Below are positions 1 through 8,450 of a stretch of DNA of 64,000 nt, in pieces. Source of the DNA: an uncultured Fulvivirga sp. (lineage in GTDB: Bacteria; Bacteroidota; Bacteroidia; Cytophagales; Cyclobacteriaceae). The notes under the pieces are model-generated. The model did not search any database. It saw only the letters and a list, made by a program, of their open reading frames with translations, and was not told the DNA's origin. The stretch spans positions 186,001 through 250,000 of the forward strand of contig CANMSE010000004.1 of assembly GCA_947500555.1 (NCBI GenBank), given 5' to 3'. The position numbers and the translations under genes were made by a program. Numbering within the stretch: the stretch's first letter is position 1; each line of letters begins with the position of its first letter.

Positions 1-379
1 CTGCAACTTGAAAACTTACGGGGTTAAACTTGATTGTTTCTAGGTTTCTTTTTGAATCTATTTGGACGAGGGAGCCGACATATTTGCCCTGACCATATTT
101 TCTAGTATTTATGTAGTTGACGAATTTTGCATTTTGAGTGTTTTTTGGGAGTATTATGGTGTCTCCTCCAAAATATTTAGGGTCAGCTTCTTCTTTTCTT
201 GTTGCCTCAATTTCAATTTCCATTAAAGGGTTATTCTGTATAGATGCAACAATTGCATCTTTTAGTCTGGTTTTTCCGGCACCATTTGCACCAGCAATAA
301 TTACAACATCTCCTAGATTATCAATTTCAATATTCTTTATTGGCTTATAATTGTTAATTCTTAATGATTTAATTTTCAT
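1..379 (-). CDS. P-loop ATPase (AAA/RecF/SMC-like), partial
   Basis: The start codon is inside the window (ATG at 377-379 read on the minus strand) and the C-terminus runs off the left edge, leaving about 126 residues. The protein begins MKIKSLRINNYK, the usual opening of RecF/OLD/SMC-type ATPases that sit on DNA or act in defence and repair. A Walker A motif GANGAGKT follows at about residues 30-37. Walker B, signature and any nuclease (TOPRIM) or other domain would be off the window, so the exact family cannot be decided. An upstream element (441-464) is shared with the next minus-strand gene. The ATPase call is sure; its role is not. Confidence 0.8.
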   Translation of the reverse strand, partial: MKIKSLRINNYKPIKNIEIDNLGDVVIIAGANGAGKTRLKDAIVASIQNNPLMEIEIEATRKEEADPKYFGGDTIILPKNTQNAKFVNYINTRKYGQGKYVGSLVQIDSKRNLETIKFNPVSFQVA

Positions 380-440
380 TGAACAAATTTTGAGTGAAGC
401 TTAAGAATTGGAAATAGTTAGTCTCTATATCTTTAAAATT

Positions 441-464
441 AGTTGAATATAGTGCACTGCAGCC
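441..464 (-). promoter_or_regulatory. Element shared by two upstream regions (copy 1)
   Basis: AGTTGAATATAGTG, four unlike bases, then CAGCCT. The same string with a nearly identical layout recurs at 1109-1131. Both copies lie a short distance upstream of a minus-strand gene (starts 379 and 1076). On the minus strand the core reads CACTATATTCAACT, which could be a -7 promoter region, but the Bacteroidota TAnnTTTG consensus is only partly met. Confidence 0.35.
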
Positions 465-593
465 TCAATAAATAGTAAAAAACCGCTTATTTAGCCTGTA
501 TTGAGTATTTTTACTCAATACATTGAGTAAAATGTACTAGTCTAAAATGGAGTGTTGTTGGGTTTTATGATAAAAGTACTCGAACGCCATTGG

Positions 594-817
594 GAGACCC
601 CTGCCTGTGCAGAGGTGACGAGAAACGATAGGTGACCCTGACTGCGTCCGCCATAGGCGGACAAGCACGGGTGACAATCTAAAAACGTATCGTCACTCTG
701 AGGATGTAATCCGAAGAGTCTTATTATCCAGAGAGACTCTTCATGCCAGACTATCGTCTGGATTCAGACCCGATAGCTATCGGGTGACGGAGATTCCTGC
801 CTGCGCAGGAATGACGG
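594..817. repeat. Composite intergenic palindromic repeat block
   Basis: The 448-base gap 380-827 holds no gene. From 594 it is a string of short inverted repeats: CCCCTGCCTGTGCAGAGGTG, TCCGCC-ATAG-GCGGA, CCAGAC/GTCTGG, the perfect palindrome CCCGATAGCTATCGGG, and ATTCCTGC...GCAGGAAT, joined by GTCACTCTGAGG and CCGAAGAGTC. The same units recur at 1164-1278, 3222-3680, 4913-5031, 54188-54350 and 59152-59285. They are never inside genes. They behave like REP-type elements. Confidence 0.8.
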
Positions 818-827
818 CAAAGTAGGC

Positions 828-1076
828 TTATTTTAAATTCCGTTCCTTTAAAAGCTTTTCGAGTTCTTTATTACGCTTCGATTCATTGATTAATTTATAG
901 ATCAGGAAGAGAGGAATTAGAGTAAGAAATCCCCAGGTGCTTTGAACCACACTGTAAATGATGATTCCAAACATGAATCCAATAAACAGTGCACTTGCGA
1001 TCGGAGATAGCTTCGTTTTTTTCGCTTCTGCCAGCAGTTCCTCGTCTGTTAATTCTGATAGTTCTTTTTGATTCAT
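828..1076 (-). CDS. Small two-helix membrane protein, hypothetical
   Basis: This is an 82-residue protein of unknown function. Residues 1-22 are a charged, acidic N-terminus (ELSELTDEELLAEAKK). Two hydrophobic helices follow at about 26-46 and 49-63, and the tail is lysine-rich and probably cytoplasmic (KRNKELEKLLKERNLK). Similar short proteins are, from memory, scattered in Bacteroidota genomes without an assigned role. It stands alone between repeat blocks. The ATG at 1076 is chosen because the conserved-looking MNQKELSEL start begins there; the overlapping 66-residue frame ending at 1095 is a shadow. Confidence 0.6.
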   Translation of the reverse strand: MNQKELSELTDEELLAEAKKTKLSPIASALFIGFMFGIIIYSVVQSTWGFLTLIPLFLIYKLINESKRNKELEKLLKERNLK

Positions 1077-1108
1077 ATGTATAGTAGTTATGCACTTACT
1101 GTTCTAAG

Positions 1109-1131
1109 AGTTGAATATAGTGTGTCAGCCT
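1109..1131 (-). promoter_or_regulatory. Element shared by two upstream regions (copy 2)
   Basis: AGTTGAATATAGTG, a short unlike stretch, then CAGCC. It is the second copy of the element at 441-464, located about 33 bases upstream of the small membrane protein start. It may be a promoter for that gene; this is inferred only from recurrence and position. Confidence 0.35.
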
Positions 1132-1163
1132 GATAAAAACGAGTGTAGGAAGGATTAAATGTT

Positions 1164-1278
1164 GGAGACCCCTGCCTACGCAGGGGTGACGGTACTAATT
1201 AAAAGTGAATGATATTCACTGAAATACTCACTAACCTCGATCGTCATTCCTTGGAGCAGAGCGAGCAAGGAATCTCTG
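1164..1278. repeat. Intergenic palindromic repeats
   Basis: The 347-base gap 1077-1423 has no gene. It holds the hairpin CCCCTGCCTACGCAGGGGTG (near 1169-1189). It then has a unit AATGATATTCAC...CTAACCTCGATCGTCATT (1204-1248) that is repeated at 3373-3417, and CATTCCTTG...CAAGGAAT (about 1244-1272). Confidence 0.75.
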
Positions 1279-1423
1279 GTTTCAATAAGCAGTATACTTA
1301 AACACCCTGCATCCTTCCCTCACCGGCCTGGTAAAAAGAAAATTGTCCATGCCTTACTAACTAATATCCATTCTATAACCCCTCCCGTTTTTTGAGTTTT
1401 GCACAGTAACAAAAATAAAAAGG

Positions 1424-2143
1424 ATGACAAAAAGTAAAGTTCGACTAAAAGTAATTACACTGATAGCCATTATGGGACTATCCATTCACACATTCTCAAA
1501 ACCAAACAAAAACACCATGCAAAAAGAAACAGATCAAAAAATCGGATTATTAGTAATTATGAAGGCTAAGCCTGGAAAAGAAAAAGATGTAAAGGATTTC
1601 CTGCTTGGCGGTTTAGCATTAGTAAATCAAGAGCCTGAAACGGCAGCCTGGTATGCATTTCAGGTAGATGATAGAACATTTGGAATATTTGATACTTTCA
1701 AAAATGAAGAAGGGCGGCAGGCACATTTATCAGGTGAGGTAGCCAAAGCACTTTTAGCCAATGCAGATCATTTATTGGAGAGTTTTGATATGAAAGTTAG
1801 TATACAGCCCGTTGATCTGATCGCCTCAAGGCTGACTAATGGAGATGAGCATAAAGGCTTATTGGTAATTATGAAGGCCAAAGAAGATATGTCCACTGAG
1901 GTAGAGAATTTTCTCCATGCTGGCAAGCAGTTGGTTAGCGATGAGCCGAAGACAGTATCGTGGTACGCTATTAAAATCGACAGCGCCACTTATGCTATAT
2001 TCGACACTTTCGCAGATGATTCTGGTAGAGATGCTCATCTAAACGGACAGGTGGCATCTGCACTAATGAAAAATGCTCCTTTGATTTTGGAAGGCTTCGA
2101 AACACAAGCCATCCAAACCATAGATATTTTAGCTTCAAAATAA
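1424..2143 (+). CDS. Tandem antibiotic-biosynthesis-monooxygenase (ABM)-like protein
   Basis: A 239-residue protein made of two homologous halves, about residues 40-135 and 143-236. Each half has GLLVIMKAK at its start, WYA(F/I) in the middle and (G/A)IFDTF further on. That is the dimeric alpha/beta-barrel layout of the ABM/YgiN superfamily; here two copies probably make an intramolecular dimer. The N-terminal 25 residues are hydrophobic (VITLIAIMGLSIHTF) and may be a signal peptide, so the protein may be extracytoplasmic. Substrate unknown. The AraC regulator 190 bases downstream in the same direction may control it. A long hairpin lies between them. Confidence 0.7.
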   Translation: MTKSKVRLKVITLIAIMGLSIHTFSKPNKNTMQKETDQKIGLLVIMKAKPGKEKDVKDFLLGGLALVNQEPETAAWYAFQVDDRTFGIFDTFKNEEGRQAHLSGEVAKALLANADHLLESFDMKVSIQPVDLIASRLTNGDEHKGLLVIMKAKEDMSTEVENFLHAGKQLVSDEPKTVSWYAIKIDSATYAIFDTFADDSGRDAHLNGQVASALMKNAPLILEGFETQAIQTIDILASK

Positions 2144-2154
2144 TACCTATATTT

Positions 2155-2290
2155 AAAAGAGGCTGTCTCAAAAGTCTTCGAAAAGGATTGTTGTCACATT
2201 GAGCCTGTCGAAATGTTGTTCTATTCGAATGAAATTGACTTCGACAAGCTCAGTCTGACATGAGTCAACCCTTTTGAGGCAGCCTCTTTT
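2155..2290. repeat. 136-base near-perfect inverted repeat
   Basis: The outer arms AAAAGAGGCTGTCTCAAAAG (2155-2174) and CTTTTGAGGCAGCCTCTTTT (2271-2290) differ at one base. Inside, TTGAGCCTGTCGAAAT pairs partly with ACTTCGACAAGCTCAG. The whole element would fold into one long hairpin ending in a T-run, so it can terminate transcription of the ABM-like gene. Its length and two-arm structure also resemble a miniature mobile element. Confidence 0.75.
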
Positions 2291-2332
2291 TCATTCGTAA
2301 TTGTTAACAGAGTAATAGCCTACTAATCAAAA

Positions 2333-3196
2333 ATGGCACAAACGATCATTGACCAGCAAAATGGAGAATTGGCATTTAGGCTTGATCATTTCGATGACCT
2401 CTCTCAATTTGATCATTTGCAAAGAAAGAATTACCATACGCTCATTTTATTATCTGAAGCTGATGCAACACTAGTGGTAGATTTCTCTGAATACCAACTT
2501 AATGGAACTCATTTAATCTGCCTATCACCTTATCAACCACATATGCTTGTTTCGAAAGAAGCATGCTCAGGAATTTTGTTGAATTTCCATCCAGATTTTT
2601 TCTGTACTTATAGACATCAGAATGAAATTGAAACAGAAGGAGTCCTTTTTAACAACTTCAATCAACCTCCTTTTTTTGAAACGACCCAGGCAGAGATCTT
2701 TCTAAACCTTTTTGACCAAATTTCGAATGAAATGAGAAGAAAGAGCATTGCCCAACATGAAGTATTGGTTTCCTATCTGAAAGTTTTATTGATAGAAGCG
2801 GTCAGACAAAAAAAGCAATTTGATGAAACCAATGCTCCAAAGTCTACAAATAGACAGTCAGAAATGGTTCAGCATCTAGTTGATTCAATTGAGAATAACT
2901 TTTACAAATTACATTCACCACAGGATTATGCCGATATGTTGTGTGTTAATACAAAGACATTGGCAGGTATTGTCAAAAAATATCTAAATCAAACACCTAC
3001 AACTCTCATTACCAATAGGATTATTATAGAGGCCAAAAGAGAACTTTACCTCACCTCTAAGTCAGTAAAGCAAGTAGGCGCTGCACTCGGTTATGATGAC
3101 GAATTCTACTTCAGCCGATTGTTTAAGAAGAAGGTTGGGGTTTCACCTGACATCTATAGAAAAACAGTAGGATTTGCTAAACTTGAAACGAAGTAA
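2333..3196 (+). CDS. AraC-family transcriptional regulator
   Basis: A 287-residue soluble regulator. The N-terminal ~170 residues form a ligand/cupin-like sensor region with no membrane helix. The C-terminal ~100 residues are the double helix-turn-helix of AraC/XylS, including LADML-type helix 'YADMLCVNTKTLAGIVKKYL' and the second helix region 'SVKQVGAALGYDDEFYFSRL', followed by FKKKVGVSPDIYR. The GY-D-x-x-x-FSR-FKK signature is intact. It probably controls a neighbouring gene such as the ABM-like protein; the effector cannot be read from sequence. Confidence 0.88.
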   Translation: MAQTIIDQQNGELAFRLDHFDDLSQFDHLQRKNYHTLILLSEADATLVVDFSEYQLNGTHLICLSPYQPHMLVSKEACSGILLNFHPDFFCTYRHQNEIETEGVLFNNFNQPPFFETTQAEIFLNLFDQISNEMRRKSIAQHEVLVSYLKVLLIEAVRQKKQFDETNAPKSTNRQSEMVQHLVDSIENNFYKLHSPQDYADMLCVNTKTLAGIVKKYLNQTPTTLITNRIIIEAKRELYLTSKSVKQVGAALGYDDEFYFSRLFKKKVGVSPDIYRKTVGFAKLETK

Positions 3197-3221
3197 TCTT
3201 TGCCTACTTTCTATAATCATG

Positions 3222-3680
3222 CGTCACCCTGAGGGTGTAATCCGAAGAGTCTCATGATTACAAATAGACTCTTCATGCCAGACTAACGTCTGGATTCAGA
3301 GTGACAGTAATAAGAAAATTTCGGCCTCCGTCCACAAGAAGTCAGACAAGTAGGGATGAGAGTACTGCTGAAAAATGAATGATATTCACAGCTCACTCAC
3401 TAACCTCGATCGTCATTTCGTATCCGTCAGTTAGCGGAGGAGAAATCTTAACCATTCTGCAAATGTTTACTTTCATTATGGCTAAGATTCCTAGCGGAAT
3501 GACTCCGAACTAAGAGTGTAACACTTACCACAAACTCCTTACTAACCTCTGGCGTCACTCTGAGGATGTAATCCGAAGAGTCTCATTATCCGGAGAGACT
3601 CTTCATGCCATACTAGAGTCTGGATTCAGACCCGATAGCTATCGGGTGACGGAGATTCCTGCCTGCGCAGGAATGACGGA
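3222..3680. repeat. Cluster of composite intergenic repeats
   Basis: The 545-base gap 3197-3741 has no gene. It contains GTCACCCTGAGGGTG...CCGAAGAGTC (3222-3305), the AATGATATTCAC...CTCGATCGTCATT unit (3373-3417), and a nearly complete copy (3552-3680) of the 691-817 block including CCCGATAGCTATCGGG and CCTGCGCAGG. The last is the closest repeat pair in the window. Confidence 0.8.
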
Positions 3681-3741
3681 ATCTACGGAAATTGAGTATT
3701 CCTACATAAATACTCATTAACACAGAACGCAGATAGGAATC

Positions 3742-4851
3742 TCAAACACCCACACCTGCCAAATATTCCTTAGGTGAGGTACCCATCAACTTCTTGAAAG
3801 ATTTATTAAAAGTCGTTTTAGAATTGAACCCTGCTTCCTGGGCCAGGCCGAAAAAGGTAAGGTTCTTAGCTTGATCTGTTTTGGCCAACTCAATGAACTC
3901 TCTAATCCTGTAGTAATTCACGTACTCAAAGAAATTCATTCCAATATTTTCATTAAGCAGTCGCGCTATCTCAGGATTGCTTACTCCAAGCATTTCAGCC
4001 AACTCAGCTTTCATGAGGTTGCCATTGAGGTAGGGTTTTTTTTGTTCCATGAGTTCATCTAGTTTCTTTTTTAGTCTATCCAAATCTGAAGTTGTCAGTT
4101 TAGAATTGGCATATTTCTTTTTGCTTGCTGTTGGAGCCACTTTGAACAATTCAGGAGCCTTCAGTCCATAATAGGCAATGAAGAGAATAACCATAGCAAC
4201 GCTCAACCAAATAATCTGGCGGTTGGTGTTATTAATAAACTCTTGATTGACCAGACTGGCAACATACATAGACACCCAGTAGGTGAGGCAAATGCCTACA
4301 GCAACTAAGAAATTACGAAAGAACTGCGTTTTAACCGTATAGCTCAACTCATTTTGCAGCTCTTTTTTAAACTGTACAAAGATGCGTAAACTCATCACCC
4401 AATAAGTAATGTTCACCACAAGGCCTGAGCCCATTAAAATATATACAAACAAAAGTAGTTCGCCATTTACCGCTCTTGTTCTGTAGACTTCATCGCTGGG
4501 AAGCATTATATAAAAAACAATGATCACGCTGTAAATAAGTGCTGGAATGTAGTGCAGCAAATCGCGGTAGCTAAAGGACTTATTCAGTAACGATGACCGA
4601 GTGAATGAGTAAATAGTAGCGCCAAATAGCAATACTGAAAACTCAGATAAAGCTGTAAAACGAAAGCTCCTACCAAAAATCTCAGAGATATTGAGTATTC
4701 GGCCTATCAGGCCAATCATCAACACGACTACTAAGAATGCCAGGTAGCCATTGATGTGTTTACGATTGCTTTTTGAAAATAGGTAAACGAGAACTAAAAG
4801 GATGCTCTGGAAGAATCCGAAATAAATTACCTGATTGAGAAATGATTGCAT
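3742..4851 (-). CDS. Membrane-anchored AraC-type regulator (7 predicted helices)
   Basis: A 369-residue protein. The first ~235 residues hold about seven hydrophobic helices (e.g. FFQSILLVLVYLF, YLAFLVVVLMIGLIGRIL, IIWLSVAMVILFIAYYGL). They are followed by a lysine-rich linker and a C-terminal AraC helix-turn-helix (about 270-365) with LAEMLGVSNPEIARLLNEN and FGLAQEAGFNSKTTFNKSF, then FKKLMGTSPKEYL. This membrane sensor plus DNA-binding design is frequent in Bacteroidota. It sits convergent to the AraC gene and upstream of a secreted protein and an outer-membrane barrel on the same strand, which are possible targets. Confidence 0.85.
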   Translation of the reverse strand: MQSFLNQVIYFGFFQSILLVLVYLFSKSNRKHINGYLAFLVVVLMIGLIGRILNISEIFGRSFRFTALSEFSVLLFGATIYSFTRSSLLNKSFSYRDLLHYIPALIYSVIIVFYIMLPSDEVYRTRAVNGELLLFVYILMGSGLVVNITYWVMSLRIFVQFKKELQNELSYTVKTQFFRNFLVAVGICLTYWVSMYVASLVNQEFINNTNRQIIWLSVAMVILFIAYYGLKAPELFKVAPTASKKKYANSKLTTSDLDRLKKKLDELMEQKKPYLNGNLMKAELAEMLGVSNPEIARLLNENIGMNFFEYVNYYRIREFIELAKTDQAKNLTFFGLAQEAGFNSKTTFNKSFKKLMGTSPKEYLAGVGV

Positions 4852-4912
4852 AGTTGAAATTGATCTGTAAGATAATGCTTGTGAGAGATAAGTTTATCAA
4901 AATCCTTATTAA

Positions 4913-5031
4913 CGTCACTCAGAGCCCTTTTCATTGGAAAGAGCGTAAGAAAAAGGGCGTGGAGTCTTAAAATATCGGAGATTCCACGGCTTTGCAACCC
5001 TTAACCCACTATGAAAGCCTCTGAATGACGG
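4913..5031. repeat. Intergenic repeat, divergent member
   Basis: It starts GTCACTCAGAGCCC and ends GCCTCTGAATGACGG, so the ends are inverted copies of each other as in the larger repeat blocks, but the interior (GGAGATTCCACGGC etc.) differs. It lies between two minus-strand genes. Confidence 0.55.
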
Positions 5032-5046
5032 ATTTTGATTTGATAC

Positions 5047-5751
5047 TTACTTAAGAACAAATTGATTCACATGCTCAACAGCGCTGTGATCCATACGTGT
5101 ATTCTGCTTATGGAACTTTTTAAAAGACTCTTCACTCTCCCATTCTGTAATTACTAGAAAATCGGGATTGTACTGGTAGCCAAAAGGTGATTGTCCATTA
5201 GCGAATTCTATCTTTGTTTGTCCTCCGGCTTTTTTAGCTTGTGCAAGCCATGATTGCTTGAACTTCTCAAAATCCTTTGAATCCTTCTCCCAATAGGCCG
5301 TCACTGTGTTAAATTTAGCACGATCGATATCAAAGGTTAGGTCTTTGTTGAATTCATAATAGGTTAAACCAAAAGTTGACCATATCTTTCTTCGCATTTC
5401 ATGAAAATCTGGCATTTCGGTATCTACCGCTTCAAGAAACTTTTCTCTACCATCTAAGGTGTCCCAATAGCCGAAAACCATAGTAGAGGGCAAGTAATTA
5501 CCTAAGGTGTTTTCGGTGACTGCAAAGCCTCCTAAACTATGATACCCGTGAGCTTCCGCAATAGGAAAAGCTCTTTTGAAATAATCCTGGAGTAATCCTT
5601 TCACTTCCGGTTCAGATCGGTTATTCAAGAAAATAATATCAAAAACCTGCCCTTTTGAAATGGAATATTCTTTTACCTCCGACTGGGCATTTACTGAATA
5701 GCAACCAATAGAAAGCAACACTGCTAATAATGAAATTTTGAATTTGATCAT
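5047..5751 (-). CDS. Secreted protein with probable tandem dimeric alpha/beta barrel fold
   Basis: 234 residues with a clear Sec signal peptide (MIKFKISLLAVLLSIGCYSVNAQ). The mature part has two stretches with the pattern of small ferredoxin-like/DUF1330- or ABM-like domains. One contains 'FDIIFLNNRSEPEVKGLLQDY' style strand-helix and 'VFGYWDTLDGREKFLEAV'; the second contains 'TVTAYWEKDSKDFEKFKQSW' and 'FLVITEWESEESFKKFH'. No catalytic residues can be assigned. It lies downstream of the outer-membrane barrel gene (185-base gap containing a hairpin), so it may be separately expressed. Function unknown. Confidence 0.6.
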   Translation of the reverse strand: MIKFKISLLAVLLSIGCYSVNAQSEVKEYSISKGQVFDIIFLNNRSEPEVKGLLQDYFKRAFPIAEAHGYHSLGGFAVTENTLGNYLPSTMVFGYWDTLDGREKFLEAVDTEMPDFHEMRRKIWSTFGLTYYEFNKDLTFDIDRAKFNTVTAYWEKDSKDFEKFKQSWLAQAKKAGGQTKIEFANGQSPFGYQYNPDFLVITEWESEESFKKFHKQNTRMDHSAVEHVNQFVLK

Positions 5752-5870
5752 GAGTTTTTGTTAAATGAATAATAAAATTTGATAGTCCAAATGTATTGGC
5801 TCAAAATGGCTTGAGGAAGAAAAAACAGGCCTCAGAGGTGCAGATACTGTATGCGTACTCTTTTCAGATA

Positions 5871-5914
5871 CCGGATAAATAAAGGTTCAAAAATATAAAC
5901 CTTTATTTTCCAGG
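5871..5914 (-). terminator. Hairpin terminator, repeat family A (copy 1)
   Basis: CCGGATAAATAAAGGTT (5871-5887) pairs with AACCTTTATTTTCCAGG (5898-5914), with a perfect 10-bp core AATAAAGGTT. It lies 21 bases past the stop of the minus-strand barrel gene. An almost identical element occurs at 52533-52576, also directly after a minus-strand gene. Confidence 0.65.
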
Positions 5915-5935
5915 CATGACGACCAAGGCTACTAG

Positions 5936-8377
5936 CTAGATCAAGCTTCCACTTCTCTTTTCGTTTTTATCACGCTTCTTTCTCTTGAGTGCGCTATTTT
6001 TTGCACCACCAAAACGGTAAGAAAATCCTACGAATAGTGTCTGTGTATCTCGGATAAATTTACCCTCTTGTATTACAGGTCTTGTTGCATCAAAAGCAAA
6101 CTGCTGCGAGCCCAATATGTCATTGTAACTAAGGCTAACGGTTCCTTTCCCTTCTGCTATGGAGTACCGCACTCCTGTGTTTAAAAAATAGTAAGCTAGT
6201 GTGGTGTATTGTATGTTTTCATTCGCCCCTCTGTACAAACCTATCAGTTGAAAAGTAAGCTTCTTTGAGGCTTTAAAACTGTGATTCATTCTTGCATTAT
6301 AGATTATATTATCTGCTTCAATAAGCTCCCCTTCGGCTACTCCTCTTTGGGTCTGGGAATACAAATCAAAGCTTGTATTGAAGCTCCACCATTTGTTCAC
6401 TTCATAATTTCCGGTAAGCTCAAACCCATAGGCAGAGTTGTCGTCATAGTTATTATATGAAAACAGAATGGTGGTAGGATCGGTAGGGTCAGTAAAAGCA
6501 AACCTGGTAATTTCATCATTAATGCTTCTATAAAATAGGGAGGTGGTGATACTGCCCTTTTTTAACGACCGTATATAATTGGCTTCTAGTGAGTTAGTGA
6601 ATTGTGGTACTAACTCAGGGTTTCCAACATCAGTAACCCGTGCGGAGCTCCATACTCGGATAGGATTTATCTGATTGAGCGCTGGTCTATCAACTCTTCT
6701 ACTATAGCTTAACTGGTAAGTGTTCTTTTTATTTTCATCTGGAGTGTAGGCTATAAACGCTGAAGGGTAAACACTAAATATTTCGTCTTCAAAAATGTTA
6801 TTGACCTCACCTGATGGCCTAAAATCTCCAATTACCTCATAGTTTTCCAGTCGTACCCCTAGCTGGTAGCTCCACCTCTCGAAATTTTGTTTAAAAGTTC
6901 CATAAACAGAATAGATATCCCGATCATAAGAGTATTCAGAATTATTGAAATTGACGTTAGTAGAATTATATGAATTTTCTATGCGCTGTAGGCGTGCCTC
7001 AGCACCCAGCTCTATTGTGGTTTTCTCAGAAATGGGTTTTGCAAAATCCAAATTGAAGGTAGTATTGGTCCTGTCATCTTTAATGTCATCCAGGTACGTA
7101 TTTGTTATTCCTTCGTTTGTAAAAGAGAAATCAGTTAATTCCGCTCCATCATAAATGTTGTGATCCAACTCCAACTCAATAAAATGACCTTTTTTCGAGA
7201 GCTCACGCTTATAATCAATATTATAGACTGACGAGCTGTTTTTTCTGTCGCTTAGATATCGCTGGTTTATAATATTATCGCTCCCGCCAAAGGTGATATC
7301 TGTTGAACCTATCACATCATTAGTCAGACTACTCTGATTCGTATATAGCGAAAATGTGTTTTTATCATTGGCATAGTAGTCAAAACCAATCTTGGTTAAA
7401 TGAGAAGTCCTATCACCTTCAGACCGCCATATCTCATTGGATAAGTCCTCTACACGAGTGATATTTCCACGCACAGGAGATTTCCCGAAGTAATTACCAT
7501 AATTGCCATAGAAATTGAGCTTTCCAGCTCTATAGTTGAGATCTATCGCGCTATTCAGTCTTTCTTCTCTGCCAATAGTAAGTCCCGTGGTCACATTGCC
7601 ATTAAAACCAATATTACTGTTCTTTTTTAGCACAATATTGATAATTCCACTCATCCCTTCCGGATTGTATTTAGCCGAGGGGTTGGTGATTAATTCAATG
7701 GTCTTAATGGATGAAGATGGAATTTGTTGTAATAGTTGATTAGCAGCAATATTGGTTATTCTGCCATCTACCATTACCTGCACGTTGGTATTGCCACGAA
7801 GTGAGACATTACCGTTCTGATCTACATCCACTGAAGGAAGATTGACCATAATATCAGAAGCGGTTGCTCCTGTAGTAGATAGATCCTTACCAATGTTGAT
7901 TACCTTTCTATCCAGTTTTTGCTCTACTGTCGATCGTTCAGCAGTGACCGTCACTTCGTCTAATTGTGACGCTGCTTCCTGAATTTGTATGGTGCCCAGA
8001 TCTATAGTGTTAGAACCTGCGACATCTAGATCCTGTGTAAAAGTATCGTAACCTATAAACTGGACTTCGAGTCTGTAATTTCCTTGTGGAATCCCCTTTA
8101 TGAGAAACCTTCCCTTATCATCAGTAATACCTCCGGTAATATTTTCATCAGCTTGTGACTTCACTATTACTGTTGCATAACTAACCGGCTGCTCAGTTCC
8201 CATTTCAATCACCTGACCGGTAATTGATACTTTGGGATCGGCATCAGATTGTGCTTTGAGAACTGTAAAACTAAAAGTGAGTAGGAAGACTAAGCAGCAC
8301 TTAGCACAGAGTAAAAAGTAATGTAGTTTTTCATCGTCATGTAAATTGTTAGTATTCTGTCTTGATTTCATTCCCAT
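5936..8377 (-). CDS. Outer-membrane beta-barrel protein, TonB-dependent-receptor-like
   Basis: 813 residues. A signal peptide lies within residues 1-43, then a carboxypeptidase-regulatory-like domain (about 50-135: VSITGQVIEMGTEQPVSYAT...GRFLIKGIPQGNYRLEVQFIGY). A plug-like region follows (about 145-255, including SLRGNTNVQVMVDGRI and NPSAKYNPEGMSGIINIVLKK), and then a long outer-membrane barrel of the OMP_b-brl_3 type ending in alternating hydrophobic strands (TLFVGFSYRFGG). The tail is a basic KRKKRDKNEKRSG extension. No substrate-binding SusD partner is adjacent, so it is unlikely to be a standard SusC. A 25-bp dyad lies upstream (8451-8475). Confidence 0.85.
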   Translation of the reverse strand: MGMKSRQNTNNLHDDEKLHYFLLCAKCCLVFLLTFSFTVLKAQSDADPKVSITGQVIEMGTEQPVSYATVIVKSQADENITGGITDDKGRFLIKGIPQGNYRLEVQFIGYDTFTQDLDVAGSNTIDLGTIQIQEAASQLDEVTVTAERSTVEQKLDRKVINIGKDLSTTGATASDIMVNLPSVDVDQNGNVSLRGNTNVQVMVDGRITNIAANQLLQQIPSSSIKTIELITNPSAKYNPEGMSGIINIVLKKNSNIGFNGNVTTGLTIGREERLNSAIDLNYRAGKLNFYGNYGNYFGKSPVRGNITRVEDLSNEIWRSEGDRTSHLTKIGFDYYANDKNTFSLYTNQSSLTNDVIGSTDITFGGSDNIINQRYLSDRKNSSSVYNIDYKRELSKKGHFIELELDHNIYDGAELTDFSFTNEGITNTYLDDIKDDRTNTTFNLDFAKPISEKTTIELGAEARLQRIENSYNSTNVNFNNSEYSYDRDIYSVYGTFKQNFERWSYQLGVRLENYEVIGDFRPSGEVNNIFEDEIFSVYPSAFIAYTPDENKKNTYQLSYSRRVDRPALNQINPIRVWSSARVTDVGNPELVPQFTNSLEANYIRSLKKGSITTSLFYRSINDEITRFAFTDPTDPTTILFSYNNYDDNSAYGFELTGNYEVNKWWSFNTSFDLYSQTQRGVAEGELIEADNIIYNARMNHSFKASKKLTFQLIGLYRGANENIQYTTLAYYFLNTGVRYSIAEGKGTVSLSYNDILGSQQFAFDATRPVIQEGKFIRDTQTLFVGFSYRFGGAKNSALKRKKRDKNEKRSGSLI

Positions 8378-8450
8378 TGTGATTTAATGTTAGGTTAATG
8401 GATGTCACAACGGGTAGACAGAAAAAGTATCGAGAAAAAAGAGGAGTGAT

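Noticed and set aside
138..350. 70-residue open frame on the plus strand
   Set aside because: It is opposite the truncated ATPase, whose Walker A motif shows the minus-strand frame is the real one.
895..1095. 66-residue frame overlapping the small membrane protein
   Set aside because: Out of frame with the gene at 828-1076, which has a better start and a sensible membrane topology.
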